From assembly GCA_028715505.1 (NCBI GenBank), contig JAQURS010000006.1, positions 1 through 64,000 on the forward strand: a DNA stretch of 64,000 bases. The letters are read 5' to 3'. How positions within the stretch are numbered: the first letter of the stretch is position 1; each line of letters starts with the position of its first letter. Source of the DNA: Patescibacteria group bacterium. GTDB lineage: Bacteria > Patescibacteriota > Patescibacteriia > 2-12-FULL-60-25. Shown in pieces: positions 9,446 to 18,450 of the stretch. The notes beneath the pieces were generated by a model, which was given only the letters and a program-made list of their open reading frames with translations, made no database searches and had not been told where the DNA came from. Both the position numbers and the translations under genes were made by a program.

Positions 9446-10559
9446 AATCCAAAATATTTTTGGAGCGGTTAAGCCAGGTGTATTTTTTTACTTTAAGGTA
9501 TGCTCGAGCGGCTTTGGCTCTGGCTGATTCGGCGTCGGATAAAGTTTTTCGGATTGCCCGGGCCAAGTCTATCGGATCGTCGGGCAGGCAGAACTCGGCT
9601 TCTTCATCAGTTAAGATTTCACGCAAACTTGGAAGATTGCTGGCCACGATTGGCGTTTGGCTGGCCATGTACTCGAAAAGTTTAAGGGGAGAAGTATAGC
9701 GTTCCGAAATGGCTACCTTGGCGGTGTTGGGAAGAACCAGAACGTCGGCTGCTTTCAGCCACGTTGCCAGGTCGACCCTCGATAAATTAGCGATATTTTC
9801 GAATTCCGGATTAGTGAATTTCGCCCTGAATTTACCGATGCTTTCTGGAGTACCTCCTACGAAGTAGAATTTGACTTGAGGCGTGAGCTTGGCGGCATTG
9901 GCCAAAACATCGACCCCTTTCCAATCGTGCAATTGGCCTGCATAAACCGCCATCTGCTGGTCGATGGGCAGGTTGAGCCGTCGCCTGGCTTCCGCCCGAT
10001 CCAGTTCAACGTCAAACAGTCCAAAGTCCACGCCATCAGGCGCAGTCAAAATTTTATTTTCAGGAGTTTTGAAAATTTCAACCAGGTCAGTCTTCAAGCC
10101 CCGCGAAATGGTGACGATGCCCGCGGCTTTTTTGATCTCCCAAGCGTAGAGCGAGACCAACCGTTTAGGCAATTGATGGCATTCAAAAAAAGTCTTATAG
10201 CCTTTTAGGGCGAATAATTTAACCAGTTCGGGTGAACGGGTATAGATTACGGAATTTTTTTCGATTTTTAATAAAGCGCATGCGAAAAGAAAAGACAGGC
10301 TGGTTAACCCGAAGGCGAGAGTCTCTGGGATCCAGGGATAGGCCTGTGCATCAAAAATTGGCAGGTAGGTCACGTTTATCGGTTTTTTTAAACCGTAATA
10401 TTCCTTACCATCCGACTTTATGTTATTGCTGCGCTGTGGGACCACCAGCTCAACCTCCGCGCCCGTTTCGGAAAAGGCCTCGCACATTTTGGCGATTTGG
10501 TAACCATGCGCTTTTTCCGTTGGAAACCGGATGTTTGAAACGTAAAAAATTTTATCCAT
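9435..10559 (-). CDS. GT4 family glycosyltransferase
   Basis: A 374-aa GT-B enzyme on the minus strand. I use ATG 10559 (MDKIFYVSNIRF), not the in-frame upstream start at 10586, because the latter would run into the preceding gene's coding end at 10565. Features: HGYQIAKMCEAF in place of the GG loop, MAVYAGQLHDWKGVD (about 205-219) and SPLKLFEYMASQTPIVAS (about 285-302), an EX-type donor site of the exopolysaccharide GT4 class. Last gene of the minus-strand block 9435-13784. Confidence 0.87.
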   Translation of the reverse strand: MDKIFYVSNIRFPTEKAHGYQIAKMCEAFSETGAEVELVVPQRSNNIKSDGKEYYGLKKPINVTYLPIFDAQAYPWIPETLAFGLTSLSFLFACALLKIEKNSVIYTRSPELVKLFALKGYKTFFECHQLPKRLVSLYAWEIKKAAGIVTISRGLKTDLVEIFKTPENKILTAPDGVDFGLFDVELDRAEARRRLNLPIDQQMAVYAGQLHDWKGVDVLANAAKLTPQVKFYFVGGTPESIGKFRAKFTNPEFENIANLSRVDLATWLKAADVLVLPNTAKVAISERYTSPLKLFEYMASQTPIVASNLPSLREILTDEEAEFCLPDDPIDLARAIRKTLSDAESARAKAARAYLKVKKYTWLNRSKNILDFIG

Positions 10560-10564
10560 AACTT

Positions 10565-11278
10565 TCAATCTTTTTTGGGTTGGCAAAGGAAAACAAAAAT
10601 GCGCGGCTCTTGGTTAGCGAAGAATTCCTTTATACTCGGGCCGTCACCTTGGCTGTAGATGTCGTTTTTGAATCCGAATATTTTTCTCAGCAAGCCATAA
10701 AACTTCCTGACGAGATAATGAGTGTAGATTTTAGGAAGCAGCCTCTGCCCCATGATTTTTTTAATTTCAAAATATTGGGCGAGTTCCGCTTCGAGCTCGG
10801 GGCGAGTGAATTCCTTGACATGGAATTTATTGAGGGGTTTCTCGGTCCAAGGCGAGGTAATTCGTTTATTGGGCGTGGAAAGCAATAGCGTGCCGCCGGG
10901 TTTGAGCCATAACCTCAGGTTTTCCAAATATTTTCGGCGGTCCTGTTCCTCGAGATGTTCGATTGTTTCAAAGCTGACAACCAAATCAAACCTCGAGGGG
11001 GTGAAAATGGGGTCGCAAGCCGATGATTTTATGAAGTTCAAATTCGGCCGATTGTAATTGCCTTTGGCGAAAGCGATACTTTCTTCGGAGAGGTCGACCC
11101 CGGTCACGTTATTGGCTACTTGGCAGAGCTCGTAAGAGCCGTAGCCGGCGCCGCAGGCGATATCCAAAACTTTTTTACCGACCGCCAAGCCCATGGCCAG
11201 GGCGTATCTCGCCTCATGCTCTTCGGCCAGGCGGGGCTTAAGCACGCCCGGTATGAATTGTTCGCCGGTGAAAATCAT
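10565..11278 (-). CDS. SAM-dependent methyltransferase (class I)
   Basis: A 237-aa methyltransferase with VLDIACGAGYGSYELC (about residues 36-51) as SAM loop, GVDLSEESIAFA as the acidic loop, and VVSFETIEHLEEQ plus WLKPGGTLLLSTPNK. The N-terminus MIFTGEQFIPG is a recurrent opening of glycan-cluster methyltransferases. It overlaps the upstream GT4 gene by 4 nt. Likely modifies a sugar or the growing chain end; whether it acts at O, N or C is not visible. Confidence 0.87.
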   Translation of the reverse strand: MIFTGEQFIPGVLKPRLAEEHEARYALAMGLAVGKKVLDIACGAGYGSYELCQVANNVTGVDLSEESIAFAKGNYNRPNLNFIKSSACDPIFTPSRFDLVVSFETIEHLEEQDRRKYLENLRLWLKPGGTLLLSTPNKRITSPWTEKPLNKFHVKEFTRPELEAELAQYFEIKKIMGQRLLPKIYTHYLVRKFYGLLRKIFGFKNDIYSQGDGPSIKEFFANQEPRIFVFLCQPKKD

Positions 11279-12330
11279 AATTCTTTCCTAATTTTATCAG
11301 TTAAAACCGGCAAGCTGAAATTGGCTTGGACGACCGTCCGTCCTTTCTGGCCGGTCTCCGTCAACTTCGAATGATTTTCGAGCGCCTGGCGGATTGAGTG
11401 GGCCAATGCCTCCGGATCGTCCATGGGGCAGAAAAAGATCGATTCGCCGTCTTGAAAATACTCCGCCATGTCTGGATTTTGGCCCGTAATGACCGGCTTG
11501 CCGCAAGCGGCGCACTCCAAAACTTTATTTGGGATGACTCTTTTGGCTTTTTCCGTTTGACCGAAAATTCCCAAACAGAGGTCGGCTGATTTGACGTAAC
11601 TTATGAGCTCGGAATATGGGACCGGAGGGATGAAAGACGTTTGTCCGAGAATATTCAGTTTTTCGGCAAGGGCCTTCATCTCGTCAAAAGTCTGGCCACG
11701 GCCAATGATCGAAAAATGGACGGGTAAATCTTTCGCCAGAGCGATGGCTTTTAGGATAACGTCAATGCCCTGCAAAGGAATAAAGCTTCCGTAAAAAAGA
11801 ATTTCCGTTTTCTGGGATTGGTCGGAAGGACGGTTCGGTTGAGCATCAATCCAATCGATATCGACCGTGACGGGCAGGATGACGCACGGCTTCGTGGCAT
11901 TAATTTTAAAAGTTTTGGTGAAGTATTCCTTGTGTCCTCGCGTATCAAAAACCAAAACGTCCGCCAAGCGGCAGCATAGGTAATCCTCAAGATAAAGGTA
12001 AAGCGCTTTAACGGATAAAGGTTTAACGGTTTTCCTGTCGCCGACCAAACTGTCGTACATCGAAGTGAAGGCGTCAAAAATGACGCGCTTGCCGTAAATT
12101 TTGGCGGCCAGCATCGGTAGCCAGCGCGAGTTGGAAGGCCAAAGAAAAAAGATCCGGGAACCTTTAAACGGATGGAATAAGAGATGAAAAAACAGACCAA
12201 GGGAGCTTTCTCCCGGCGAAAGAGCCTCGTCTATTTCGAGTTCGCCAAAAGCTTCCCGCAACGCCCTCAAAAGAACTTGGTTTCGGGGATAAGCCGATGC
12301 GTTGCTTTGGATGACCGCCAAGCTAGCCAT
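11275..12330 (-). CDS. GT4 family glycosyltransferase
   Basis: A 351-aa GT-B protein. The donor domain is clear: EILFYGSFIPLQGID (about residues 176-190) and IPNKVLECAACGKPVITG (about 262-279), with a C-terminal region DPEALAHSIRQAL. The N-terminal domain is divergent and includes the hydrophobic FFHLLFHPFKGSRIFF (about 47-62), possibly a membrane-association surface. The gene sits 6 bp after the UDP-sugar dehydrogenase gene and overlaps the methyltransferase gene by 4 nt. Confidence 0.85.
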   Translation of the reverse strand: MASLAVIQSNASAYPRNQVLLRALREAFGELEIDEALSPGESSLGLFFHLLFHPFKGSRIFFLWPSNSRWLPMLAAKIYGKRVIFDAFTSMYDSLVGDRKTVKPLSVKALYLYLEDYLCCRLADVLVFDTRGHKEYFTKTFKINATKPCVILPVTVDIDWIDAQPNRPSDQSQKTEILFYGSFIPLQGIDVILKAIALAKDLPVHFSIIGRGQTFDEMKALAEKLNILGQTSFIPPVPYSELISYVKSADLCLGIFGQTEKAKRVIPNKVLECAACGKPVITGQNPDMAEYFQDGESIFFCPMDDPEALAHSIRQALENHSKLTETGQKGRTVVQANFSLPVLTDKIRKEL

Positions 12331-12336
12331 AGACGG

Positions 12337-13170
12337 TTAGACTAGTGATTCTTTATCGGGTGAGCCCTCTGACCATTTGATGTCCATTCCTTGGTTACTG
12401 ACCAATGGATTGTTATAAGTCTCGGCGGCTTTAAGTAAGCTAAGGTCCATGCCGTTATTTTCGCCCAATTGAATAATGGCCCGCGTGTCCTTGGGCAGGC
12501 ATTTTCCCCCATAACCGCGATATCCCTTATGGAATATTTCAAGATGGGTTTTGCCAATCATGGGTTCGGCCTGCGCGCACTCCTTAATATTGTCGTAGTT
12601 GATGCCTAAAGCCTGGCAAAGGTCGTACATTTGGTTGGCGTAAGCGACTTTGAGCGCGAAAAAAGCGTTATTGAAATACTTGACTAATTCGGCTTCCTTG
12701 GCCGGCATGATTTTTTCAAACGGCGCGCGAGGCATGAGCCCCATGACCATTTCGGCGTCGGCGCGGCTGGCGAGCGTGTAACCGACTATCTGCCGGTTGG
12801 GATGCTGCATGTCGTAATCGGCCGTGACCTCAGTCAGAAATTCCGGGCAAAAAAGGAGACGGTGCGAGGGGAAATCTTTTTGCAAAGCGTCGGTCGTGTC
12901 TGGCAGGACCGTGGATTTGATTACCACAACCTTGCCGATTCCATCCAAAGTTTCGATCGCCTGACGCAAATACGAATCGTCAAAGCCATGGCCGTCCAGG
13001 TAATATGGGGTCGGTACGGCCACGAATACCACGTCGGCCGCTTGGAGCGAGGTTTTATCGGCTAAACCCTTGGGAGGATCATAAAGCGCGGCTTTGATAT
13101 TCTGGGATTTGAAATAACGGTCGAGCGCCCCACCCACCATCCCCGTACCCATGATAGCAATTTTCGGCAT
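12337..13170 (-). CDS. ugd: UDP-glucose / nucleotide-sugar dehydrogenase, short form
   Basis: Oxidises a nucleotide sugar (classically UDP-glucose to UDP-glucuronate) with NAD. The N-terminal Rossmann loop is GTGMVGG (residues 7-13). The central domain has the catalytic cysteine in GGKCLPKD (about 219-226) and EAELVKYFNNAFFALKVAYAN, the hallmark of the UDPG/MGDP dehydrogenase central helix. The protein ends at 277 aa, whereas typical members are 400-450 aa and carry a C-terminal UDP-binding domain; that domain is absent here. UDP-glucuronate would feed the tandem UXS-like genes at 26434-28508. Confidence 0.85.
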   Translation of the reverse strand: MPKIAIMGTGMVGGALDRYFKSQNIKAALYDPPKGLADKTSLQAADVVFVAVPTPYYLDGHGFDDSYLRQAIETLDGIGKVVVIKSTVLPDTTDALQKDFPSHRLLFCPEFLTEVTADYDMQHPNRQIVGYTLASRADAEMVMGLMPRAPFEKIMPAKEAELVKYFNNAFFALKVAYANQMYDLCQALGINYDNIKECAQAEPMIGKTHLEIFHKGYRGYGGKCLPKDTRAIIQLGENNGMDLSLLKAAETYNNPLVSNQGMDIKWSEGSPDKESLV

Positions 13171-13181
13171 ATAATTATTTC

Positions 13182-13784
13182 TTATTTTACGGCAATGATT
13201 TTCATCATGTACCGCTTATCATGCCTTTCGAAATCGTAATCTTCCTCTTTCACTTCCTTAAATGAAAGGGCTGAAAGCTCGCTCATGAACCTTGCGGCAT
13301 CGAGTATGCAAAGATGGATGTCGTATTGGTCCTTTTGGGCGCCGTGCATATATCGGAGCACTTCGTCCGTGCAACCGTCTTGTCGGTATCTCTCCATGAT
13401 TTTGTGCAAAGAAGGGACGCCAATTTCCAATCGGCCTCCGATTTTAAGTATCCGATGGAATTCCTTCAGGATTGAGCGCATGTCATTTAGGTTGAAGTGT
13501 TCCAGGGTGGCGACGGAAATTATCACGTCCGCGCTTTCAGATTCAAAGGGAAGAGGACCGTTGATATCGGTCACCACGTCGACTTCGGGCGCGTCCAAAA
13601 TATCGACGTTCAAATAGTCGTCGGATAGCGGCATCCGGCCTCCGGATATCTCCAGTATTTTTTGATCGCCTTTTTGATATCGCGAAAGACGGTATTTCCT
13701 ATTCAGCCTGGCCGCCTGCCGGTAAATCGTCCGGTTTGTCTTAAAAAACAATTTAAGCAGTTTGTTAAGCATAGAATCCGACAT
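13182..13784 (-). CDS. SAM-dependent methyltransferase (class I), short
   Basis: A 200-aa protein with a compact methyltransferase core: KILEISGGRMPLS (about residues 43-55) as a diverged SAM loop, YLNVDILDAPEVD as the acidic loop, ADVIISVATLEHFNL (about 84-98), and LKIGGRLEIGVPS. The basic N-terminus (residues 8-38) may contact lipid or membrane. First gene of the minus-strand block, facing asnB across an 89-bp divergent region. Confidence 0.78.
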   Translation of the reverse strand: MSDSMLNKLLKLFFKTNRTIYRQAARLNRKYRLSRYQKGDQKILEISGGRMPLSDDYLNVDILDAPEVDVVTDINGPLPFESESADVIISVATLEHFNLNDMRSILKEFHRILKIGGRLEIGVPSLHKIMERYRQDGCTDEVLRYMHGAQKDQYDIHLCILDAARFMSELSALSFKEVKEEDYDFERHDKRYMMKIIAVK

Positions 13785-13830
13785 TTTTTAGCCCTTTTCC
13801 ATACCGGGAGATTAGACGAAATTTAGGGAT

Positions 13831-13859
13831 TAGACAAGCCCGTCGATTTTCAGTATTCT
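13831..13859 (+). promoter_or_regulatory. Putative promoter of asnB
   Basis: TAGACA (13831-13836), 17-bp spacer, TATTCT (13854-13859), ending 14 bp before the ATG of asnB. It lies in the 89-bp divergent gap between two blocks of the glycan locus. Confidence 0.5.
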
Positions 13860-13873
13860 TCTCCTAGATTTAT

Positions 13874-15736
13874 ATGTGCGGCATTGCCGGATTCACGGGG
13901 TTAGGTTCAGAGGATCAATTGCGCCGCATGGCCAACGCCATAGAGCGCCGCGGCCCTGATGACCAAGGTTTTTATTTGGCCGAGGGCGTCGGATTTGGCT
14001 TCCGCCGCCTAAGCATAATCGACGTGGCAGGCGGGCATCAGCCGCTTTCGAACGAAAACGGGACGGTTTGGGTAATGTTGAATGGCGAAATTTACGGATA
14101 CCAGTCGGTCATGGATGAGCTTAGAACCAAAGGCCATCAATTCAAAACCAGGTCGGACACGGAGGTGATTGTCCATGCCTACGAAGAATGGGGAGACGGA
14201 TTCATTGAGAAACTCCATGGCATGTTTGCCGTCGCGTTGTGGGACGTGCCTCGCCAAAGGCTGTTTTTGGCGCGTGACCGGATGGGCAAGAAGCCGCTTT
14301 ACTGGACTGTTAAGAATCAGACTCTTTGGTTCGCTTCGGAGCTAAAGGCTTTGATCGCCGCCGGCGCGGTCGAACGTGAAATCGATTTGGTTTCAATGGG
14401 CATGTACTTCCGCACGGACGCCGTGCCGACGCCCAGAAGCATATTTAAAAACGTTCAAAAATTAGAGCCGGCCACGGCCATGGCTTGGTCCAATGGCCGG
14501 ATTGAGAAGGTTTGGAAATTTTGGGAACCGGAGATCAAGGTCGATCAATCGACGCCAGAAGACACTTTGAACGGACTTCGAAAGTTAATCGATCAATCGG
14601 TCGCCGACCGTCTCGTTTCCGACGTGCCGCTCGGCCTTTTCCTTTCCGGTGGTTTGGATTCGGCCGTCGTAGCCGAAAGCGCGGCGCGGCAAGGCGGCCG
14701 CATGAAAGCTTTCACCATCGGTTTCGATGATCCGAGCCATGACGAAAGCGGATCGGCTAGATTAGTCGCCCAAGCGCTCGGTCTTGAGCACTATGTTGAT
14801 GTTTTAAAACCGGAAGCGGCCCTTGGCATGATCGCGGAGGCCGTGAATTTATTGGATGAACCTCTGGCCGACGCCTCAATCCTGCCCCAAATGCTCCTTT
14901 CGAAATTTACGCGCGAGCAAGTCACGGTCGCGCTTTCGGGCGATGGGGGAGATGAATTGCTTTTAGGTTACCAACACATTAAACCTCATCAGGTCTTAAA
15001 TGGCTTTGGCCACAAGGGTCTTCAAAATATTTTCAAATCAGTTTTGAATTTCGTTCCGGCCGGCGACGGTTATTTTAGTTTTGGATTTAAAGCGCAACGC
15101 TTGGCAAGGGGATTGGGCGCGCCTGATCCGTGGTCACGCGACGTCCTTTGGCGCGGCGCAATGGATCACGATTCTCTAGGCGGGTTGTTGCTGCCTGAGA
15201 TTGCCGAGCAGGTTAAGATCGACGCGGCCGAAGAAGCGCTGAGGTCAAGGGCCGAAGAATTAAAAACAGATAACTTTTGGCAAAAGTGGTCATGGGCTTA
15301 CCTCCGGACGTTTTTAATGGACGAAGTCTTGGTTAAAGTCGATCGGGCAACCATGTGGTTCGCGCTGGAAGCCCGCGCTCCGCTTTTGGACATCAGGGTG
15401 GTGGAATATCTACTTAACGTTCCATCCGCGTACAAACTCGGTGCGTGGCAAGGCAAGAGGATCTTTAAGGAGCTTCTCAGGGGCAAAGTGCCCGACTCAG
15501 TGTTGAACAAACCGAAACACGGATTTGCCGTGCCGGTCGGAAGTTGGCTGAAAGGACCTTTGGCATCCAAATTCGCCGATTTGACCTCCGACGAAAAGTT
15601 GAGGACTCAGGGTCTTTTTGACCACGCGTCGGTTCGAAAAATGGCCAAAGAGCACGAGGCCGGAAGGATTGACAGACGCAAGGAAATGTGGGCCATATTC
15701 ATGTTTCAATTGTGGTATGATGCCTGGGTCAAATAA
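13874..15736 (+). CDS. asnB: Asparagine synthetase (glutamine-hydrolysing)
   Basis: Transfers amide nitrogen from glutamine to an acyl-adenylate, classically aspartate to asparagine. Met-Cys2 opens the mature class II amidotransferase (MCGIAGFTG), with the RRGPDDQG and RLSIIDVAGGHQPL signatures in the first 60 residues. The PP-loop SGGLDSAVV is near residue 257, and KVDRATMWFALEARAPLLD is typical AsnB. The length of 620 aa is normal. AsnB paralogs are common in polysaccharide loci, where they may amidate uronic acids; the short dehydrogenase nearby could supply such a sugar. That alternative is an inference. Confidence 0.93.
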   Translation: MCGIAGFTGLGSEDQLRRMANAIERRGPDDQGFYLAEGVGFGFRRLSIIDVAGGHQPLSNENGTVWVMLNGEIYGYQSVMDELRTKGHQFKTRSDTEVIVHAYEEWGDGFIEKLHGMFAVALWDVPRQRLFLARDRMGKKPLYWTVKNQTLWFASELKALIAAGAVEREIDLVSMGMYFRTDAVPTPRSIFKNVQKLEPATAMAWSNGRIEKVWKFWEPEIKVDQSTPEDTLNGLRKLIDQSVADRLVSDVPLGLFLSGGLDSAVVAESAARQGGRMKAFTIGFDDPSHDESGSARLVAQALGLEHYVDVLKPEAALGMIAEAVNLLDEPLADASILPQMLLSKFTREQVTVALSGDGGDELLLGYQHIKPHQVLNGFGHKGLQNIFKSVLNFVPAGDGYFSFGFKAQRLARGLGAPDPWSRDVLWRGAMDHDSLGGLLLPEIAEQVKIDAAEEALRSRAEELKTDNFWQKWSWAYLRTFLMDEVLVKVDRATMWFALEARAPLLDIRVVEYLLNVPSAYKLGAWQGKRIFKELLRGKVPDSVLNKPKHGFAVPVGSWLKGPLASKFADLTSDEKLRTQGLFDHASVRKMAKEHEAGRIDRRKEMWAIFMFQLWYDAWVK

Positions 15737-15743
15737 GCAAAAT

Positions 15744-16697
15744 ATGCCCGAAATCAAATCAGTTTCAGTCGTTATTCCCGTTTTTAATGAAGTCGAAAAC
15801 CTGCCTATCCTGAATGATCAGTTAGTGGCTTCGGCCGACGGGCTGCCGAGCCTTTCTTTTGAATTCATATACGTCGACGACGGATCAAAAGACGGGAGCG
15901 TCGAGGCCCTTCGAAAATTGGCATCCGATCCCCGGGTCAAGATAGTGGTCTTCAACCGCAACACCGGCCAGACGGCGGCCATGTCATGTGGCATTAAATC
16001 GGCCACGGGTGACGTGATCATACCTATGGACGCCGATTTGCAGAATGATCCGGCCGACATCCCGAGGTTTTTGGAAAAAATCAACGAAGGATATTCGTGC
16101 ATTTCGGGCTGGCGCAAAAACCGCAAAGACACTTTGGTCTTGCGCAAGATTCCTTCCTGGACGGCCAACTCCATCATATCCTGGATGACGGGCGTGCATC
16201 TCCACGATTACGGTTGCAGCATGAAAGCCTACCTGCGCGAGATTATCCAAGGCGTGGAACTTTACGGCGAAATGCACCGTTTCATCCCGGCATACGCGGC
16301 CTGGTCCGGCGCCAAGGTCACCGAAATCGTCGTAAACCACCGCCCGCGCGTCCATGGAATTTCCAAGTACGGCATTTCCCGCGTTTTCAAAGTAGTGCTT
16401 GATTTGATTGTCGTTAAATTTTTGACTAAATACTTTAACAAGCCCATGCACTTCTTCGGCGCGGCGGGTTTCATTTCTTTATTCCTGGGCGTCTTATCTG
16501 AGTTGATCGCCATCGTCTATAAAATCGCGGGCCTTAAAGATTTCGTGCAAACGCCCTTGCCTACGATCGGCGCTATGTTCTTGATTGTGGGCGTGCAATT
16601 CATACTCTTTGGTTTAGTGGCCGAAGTTTTGATGAGGACGTATTACGAATCGCAGGGATCGACGCCTTTCCATATCAAGGAAAAAATTAATTTATGA
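15744..16697 (+). CDS. GT2 polyprenyl-phosphate sugar transferase (GtrB/DPM1-like)
   Basis: Transfers a sugar from a nucleotide donor to a polyprenyl phosphate, making the donor used by GT-C enzymes outside the membrane. The GT-A core shows SVVIPVFNE (about residues 7-15), VDDGSKDGS, and DADLQNDPADIP, the DXD metal site (about 93-104). Two C-terminal membrane segments (about 232-255 and 268-298) match the GtrB/ArnC type. I start at ATG 15744 (MPEIKSVS), 7 bp after asnB; an in-frame start at 15618 would lie within asnB. The length is 317 aa. Confidence 0.9.
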   Translation: MPEIKSVSVVIPVFNEVENLPILNDQLVASADGLPSLSFEFIYVDDGSKDGSVEALRKLASDPRVKIVVFNRNTGQTAAMSCGIKSATGDVIIPMDADLQNDPADIPRFLEKINEGYSCISGWRKNRKDTLVLRKIPSWTANSIISWMTGVHLHDYGCSMKAYLREIIQGVELYGEMHRFIPAYAAWSGAKVTEIVVNHRPRVHGISKYGISRVFKVVLDLIVVKFLTKYFNKPMHFFGAAGFISLFLGVLSELIAIVYKIAGLKDFVQTPLPTIGAMFLIVGVQFILFGLVAEVLMRTYYESQGSTPFHIKEKINL

Positions 16698-17683
16698 AAC
16701 GTTCCTTATTGTCCCATCTCGAATGTCCGCTTTGCCATCAACCATTTGGGCTTGAAGTGAAATCTGAAGAAGGTGAAGAGATCATGGAAGGCGATTTGGC
16801 TTGCGCCTGCCGGCATTACCCGATCATCAGGGGAGTACCGCGGCTTTTACCCGGCACCAGCGACGTTAAAAACGTAACCACGGCCGAACGTTTTGGCGTT
16901 GAATGGAAACAGTTTTCCGAATTGTCGGACAAATACGAGGATCAATTTTTGAGTTGGATCGAACCGGTCGGTCGCGAGCATTTCGTCGGCAAATTGGTTT
17001 TAGACGTGGGTTGCGGTAAGGGCAGGCATGTTTGGTGCTCCAATAAGTTCGGCGCCCGGGAAGTGATTGGCGTCGATCTCTCCCAGGCCGTGGACGCGGC
17101 TTTCGAGAATGTCGGCAGATTGCCGAACGTCCATATCATCCAGGCGGACGTTTACAGCTTGCCTCTTAAACCGGAATTTGATTACGCCTATTCCATCGGA
17201 GTGTTGCACCACACGCCCAACCCGGCTAAATCCTTCCAATGCATGGTGGATAAGGTTAGGTCGGGCGGATCTGTTTCGGCCTGGGTTTACGGCCGGGAAG
17301 GCAACGGTTGGATCATCTATATCCTGAATCCGATCAGACGGGTCACTTCGATGCTGCCTTTGCCCATAACCAAAGCTTTGTCGTTCATCCTGGCCGCGAT
17401 CATGCAGGCGGGGCTCAAAATTTTTTACTGGCCGGCGGAGCATTTTGATCGGCTTAAATGGTTGAAAAAAATATTGCCTTATTCGGCTTACCTTTGTTCA
17501 ATCGCGGATTTCCCGTTTAAGGAAAATTACCTAATTGTTTACGACCATCTACTGCCCGAGATCGCTTTTTACGTAAAAAAAGAGGAGATCACGGATTGGT
17601 TTGCCGCGGGCAAGCTGGGGGACGCGGTCATTACCCAGAGATACGGGAACAGTTGGCGCGGGTTCGGAGTCAAACCGCTCTGA
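16694..17683 (+). CDS. Methyltransferase with N-terminal Trm112-like zinc ribbon
   Basis: A 329-aa two-part protein. Residues 10-55 form a small CxxC...CxC module ending in YPIIRGVPRLLP, typical of Trm112-like zinc ribbons fused to methyltransferases. The SAM domain follows, with LVLDVGCGKGRHVW (about residues 101-114), GVDLSQAVDAA, and SIGVLHHTPNPAKSF. The C-terminal third is hydrophobic in places (LPLPITKALSFILAAIMQ) and may dock at the membrane. It overlaps the GT2 gene by 4 nt. Confidence 0.86.
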   Translation: MKRSLLSHLECPLCHQPFGLEVKSEEGEEIMEGDLACACRHYPIIRGVPRLLPGTSDVKNVTTAERFGVEWKQFSELSDKYEDQFLSWIEPVGREHFVGKLVLDVGCGKGRHVWCSNKFGAREVIGVDLSQAVDAAFENVGRLPNVHIIQADVYSLPLKPEFDYAYSIGVLHHTPNPAKSFQCMVDKVRSGGSVSAWVYGREGNGWIIYILNPIRRVTSMLPLPITKALSFILAAIMQAGLKIFYWPAEHFDRLKWLKKILPYSAYLCSIADFPFKENYLIVYDHLLPEIAFYVKKEEITDWFAAGKLGDAVITQRYGNSWRGFGVKPL

Positions 17684-17687
17684 TCCT

Positions 17688-18446
17688 ATGAACGAATCGG
17701 AGTACCGTATTGAAAATGAAGTCCAGGAAAAGCACTGGTGGTATGCCGGACGCAGGAAGTTGTTATCCGACAGTTTTGAATATCTTTCGGGTTTAGAAAA
17801 AGGGCGTCCGTTTAAATTAGCTTACGACATTGGTTGCGGTACCGTGGGGAACGCGAGGTGCGTTAAAAAATACATTGATGAATTAATTGGAATAGAACCG
17901 AATGCCGAGGCTTGCGGTTTGGCGAAAGGGCATCGGGAATACCGCGATATAATTAATGCCGGTCTTGAGCAAGCGCGCTCGGATCATGCTTTAAGCCAAG
18001 CCGATGTGGTTATTGCCATGGATGTTTTGGAACATTTGGAGGATGACGAAAAGGGAGCGGATGTTTTGGGCGGGCTGGTAAGACCGGGCGGTTACGTCGT
18101 GGTAACGGTTCCAGCCTTCATGTCACTGTGGGGATTTCAGGACGTGGTCTCAAAACATTTCAGGAGATACCGCCTGGGGCAGTTGACGCGTTTGCTGGAG
18201 GAAAGGGGATTTAAGATCCTAAAGAAGACGTATTTCAACGTTGCTTTATTTCCCGTCATCTGGGCCTGGCGCAAACTTTCCCGATACTGGAAACCGAAAA
18301 ATCTGGAAAGCGAAAATCAAATAAATTCCGAATTCCTCAACTTTTTAGCCAAGGCCCTGTTCAAATTGGAAATTCATTTGATTAAGTTGGGTTTATATTT
18401 TCCTTTCGGGGTATCGGCTTGCGTGATCGCACAAAAAATAAATTAA
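17688..18446 (+). CDS. SAM-dependent methyltransferase (class I)
   Basis: A 252-aa protein. I start at ATG 17688 (MNESEYRIENE), 4 bp after the preceding stop; starting further upstream would re-enter the previous gene. The N-terminal EKHWWYAGRRKLL is a familiar signature of methyltransferases near glycosyltransferases. Core motifs: AYDIGCGTVGNA (about residues 46-57), VIAMDVLEHLEDD (about 106-118), RPGGYVVVTVPAF. The KHFRRYRLGQL segment is also family-typical. Substrate unknown. Confidence 0.86.
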   Translation: MNESEYRIENEVQEKHWWYAGRRKLLSDSFEYLSGLEKGRPFKLAYDIGCGTVGNARCVKKYIDELIGIEPNAEACGLAKGHREYRDIINAGLEQARSDHALSQADVVIAMDVLEHLEDDEKGADVLGGLVRPGGYVVVTVPAFMSLWGFQDVVSKHFRRYRLGQLTRLLEERGFKILKKTYFNVALFPVIWAWRKLSRYWKPKNLESENQINSEFLNFLAKALFKLEIHLIKLGLYFPFGVSACVIAQKIN

Positions 18447-18450
18447 TTTT

